From: Zhengitettix transpicula
Taxonomy: Eukaryota > Arthropoda > Insecta > Orthoptera > Tetrigidae
NCBI GenBank assembly: GCA_037074705.1
Contig: CM073590.1
Location: 52,107,895-52,171,894 of the forward strand
Length of the DNA: 64,000 nt
Direction: 5' to 3'
The translations under genes and the position numbers were made by a program. The number at the start of each line of letters is the position of its first letter. Position 1 is the first letter of the stretch. Positions 61,986-64,000 of this stretch are shown here, in pieces. The notes beneath the pieces are model-generated. The model was given only the letters and a program-made list of their open reading frames with translations. It was not told the origin of the DNA and did not search any database.

Positions 61986-64000
61986 CAGTTCCCAGTAGTT
62001 TGTTTTGACTTGGAATGTATTAAATATTGTACCATGATGTAAATTATATGTAAATGATTAATTGTTTGTCTTCAGGCTCCCGGGCAAACAACAATGAACC
62101 GCCGGCCCAAGACCTAAGCGATGTAATGGCCACTGAGTTGTGAACCAACCCCCTTATATACCCACTAAAACAATGATTAGCATAAATACACGGCTTCCCA
62201 GATAATAATTACAGAACAAGGCGTTCAAAAATATGAGGCATTCGGGACAAGTTGTATTGAATCGCACACATTTAAATTAGCATGTTAATGTAAAAAATAT
62301 TCCATAACGTAACAGCGTGCAAAACTGGTAGCATAAGTTCATTTATCGCAAGCTAATAGTACCTAATAAATTATATCTTTCAAGTCTGAGATTAGTCAAT
62401 GACGTCATAAATTGAGAAATTCCTATTGCAGAAATTGCTATGAATTTTTTTTAGTTTCCTTTGCTACATATATTTCATTTCAGATCGAAAATGACCTATT
62501 TTATGCCTATATTCGTAACATGTAATATATAGCGATGTGTTTGAGTAATATAAATAAAATTTCGTACGCATATCGCTAATATAATCTAAATTAAAACATT
62601 CGGGGGCGGGGGAGGGGGGGTAGATGCCCGCATGCCAAAAGTATACGGACAACTCAGATATTATTGGGAAACGAATACTTTCCGTTATCACAGAGATTAA
62701 TGGAGACATTCTCTTAGAAGATTAACAGTAATTATTCTTAACAACACTTGAAAGGGTAAAATTATGGGGAGGGAAGGTTTCAGGACGGGTGAAAAAATTG
62801 TCAAAATATGCCGTGTTTACTTTCGAATATCTTTCGGAGTTATTGAGACGAACAATGTCACTACCGATGTCAGTTCAAGTTCACCCTGATGCTGAATCGA
62901 GGTTAATTAAAAAATGCCTGTTTAAGTGATTGGTATTATTTCGAATTGAGGTAAGCTGACTTTGATAGTGACATTCGTCTTGTCGGTTTATTTGACTTTC
63001 TTGAGGTGAGAGTGAAAGGGGGTAAATGGTCCAAATTGCACAATGTTAGTGTTGAATCCATCGTTTTTAGTGACGTTGACATGTACAGTGACTTTTGTGT
63101 TATAATGTGCAGACCGCGACGGTATGCGGCGAGGTGAGAAGGGATCAATTATATAATAATCGGATGACAAAAAGATTAGTATCGAATTATTTCTTATTCT
63201 TTCCTAATTAGAATTGTTAAGAAAAACATACTGATATTCGAAAATCAGAATTGTCCTCAAAACAATTATTAACACTTGGAAATTGCAAAGCTAATATCAG
63301 AATTTTTCTTCTTGACAAGGAAAAAAACATTTACATTCATACAATATGTATATACTGGCAATTTCAACGGTCGACAGTTTTTAAGTTTTTTGTATTTATT
63401 TGTATATAACTAAAAGTTAATATATGGAAATATCTAGCTAAATCAGTTTCGATTTGAATTCCATCGTTAAGTCCCTCACAACTCGGTTGTCTTTTTCGAC
63501 GGACTGATTTACTGAAATTTTATGCAACATCAAATTTTCCATTGCATAGTATGCACTGAACACTAAGTTGAATTTTATTGGGCTTGAGTGGCTTCATTTC
63601 TGTATTACCGTAATGGAATGTGATTCTTGCACCCGAATTCATACTCAATATTTAATCTAAAAATAATTATTCGTTAAATTAGAATATATTCAGACTCCAT
63701 GCAAGGGGAGGAGCTTCTGTCCTTGACAACCAATCAATTTCGAATACCTACTGTGGGCCCAGAGGAGCATACTGCTTCTTCGCAGTGTTGCAAAATGTCA
63801 GGAAAGTCAGATATTCTGATGAGAATTGTACCTGAAATGAATAAAACAATATCTTAAGTTGTGGTAGGCCTAATAGTTAAATTATTGTAGCAGTTCAATA
63901 TTGTCCATAATAAATCATTTCAGTAAATATTTATAACCTACAATTGTTGAGTAAACATTACGGTTCAATTAATTCATTATGAAACTAGTATTTTTCATTG
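61986..64000. other. Intergenic stretch to window end, no gene recognised
   Basis: AT-rich with a G-rich run near 62601-62622. Frames of 60-81 codons have no known domain. The 62750-63150 part loosely resembles 59600-59930 and may be an old repeat. Confidence 0.45.

Noticed and set aside
59600..63150. Repeat pair 59600-59930 and 62750-63150
   Set aside because: Only short phrases are shared (for example GAATCCATC), too little to prove common origin by eye.
1..64000. CRISPR arrays, bacterial operons, rRNA genes
   Set aside because: No direct-repeat/spacer arrays or rRNA core sequences; spliced KLF exons and animal transposons show a eukaryotic genome.

Overview
This is an AT-rich eukaryotic window from a large, intron-rich, repeat-rich genome. 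It almost certainly comes from an insect, and the repeats hint at a polyneopteran such as a cockroach or termite (an inference, not proven). I can support one protein-coding gene: the two 3' coding exons of a plus-strand Krueppel-like factor of the KLF6/KLF7 class (Drosophila luna). Exon A (17178-17664) encodes the acidic/Ser-rich regulatory part and the first C2H2 finger. Exon B (39978-40153) encodes fingers 2 and 3 and the stop codon. A 22.3 kb phase-1 intron separates them. The short upstream exon expected for this family was not found in positions 1-17177, so those 17 kb are read as the preceding intron.

The rest is non-coding. Within both introns, islands of higher GC content and complex sequence stand out from the AT-rich background (about 1.2, 5.4-5.9, 7.7, 11.6-12.5, 13.7-14.2, 15.8-16.5, 21.1-21.7, 22.3-22.7, 26.5-26.8, 32.6-33.2 and 36.1-36.5 kb). 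They look like candidate enhancers or conserved elements of a developmental transcription-factor locus. One contains a CTCF-like site, and one is followed by a splice-donor-like sequence.

Transposable elements fill much of the remainder. They include a 0.49 kb MITE with 23-bp terminal inverted repeats (8.2 kb), a complete tRNA-derived SINE with target duplication (18.1 kb), three LTR-like elements with TG...CA ends each flanked by ATAT (19.5, 43.8 and 44.8 kb), and a decayed Penelope-like element with a GIY-YIG endonuclease remnant (31.7-32.6 kb). There is also a broken mariner with intact ends and TA duplications (51.0-52.2 kb), a non-LTR reverse transcriptase fragment (52.4-52.8 kb), a Helitron-like element (60.0-60.8 kb), and a GC-rich, A-tailed dispersed repeat of about 0.55 kb seen at six loci. 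Three copies of the last lie in tandem directly upstream of the zinc-finger exon B.

The most interesting signal is a scattered set of short motifs, each with a GATGA-like box, a small hairpin and a CGAAAC-like box. They resemble decayed hammerhead-ribozyme cores of the kind carried by Penelope-like retroelements. One lies beside the GIY-YIG remnant and one lies in an inverted repeat.
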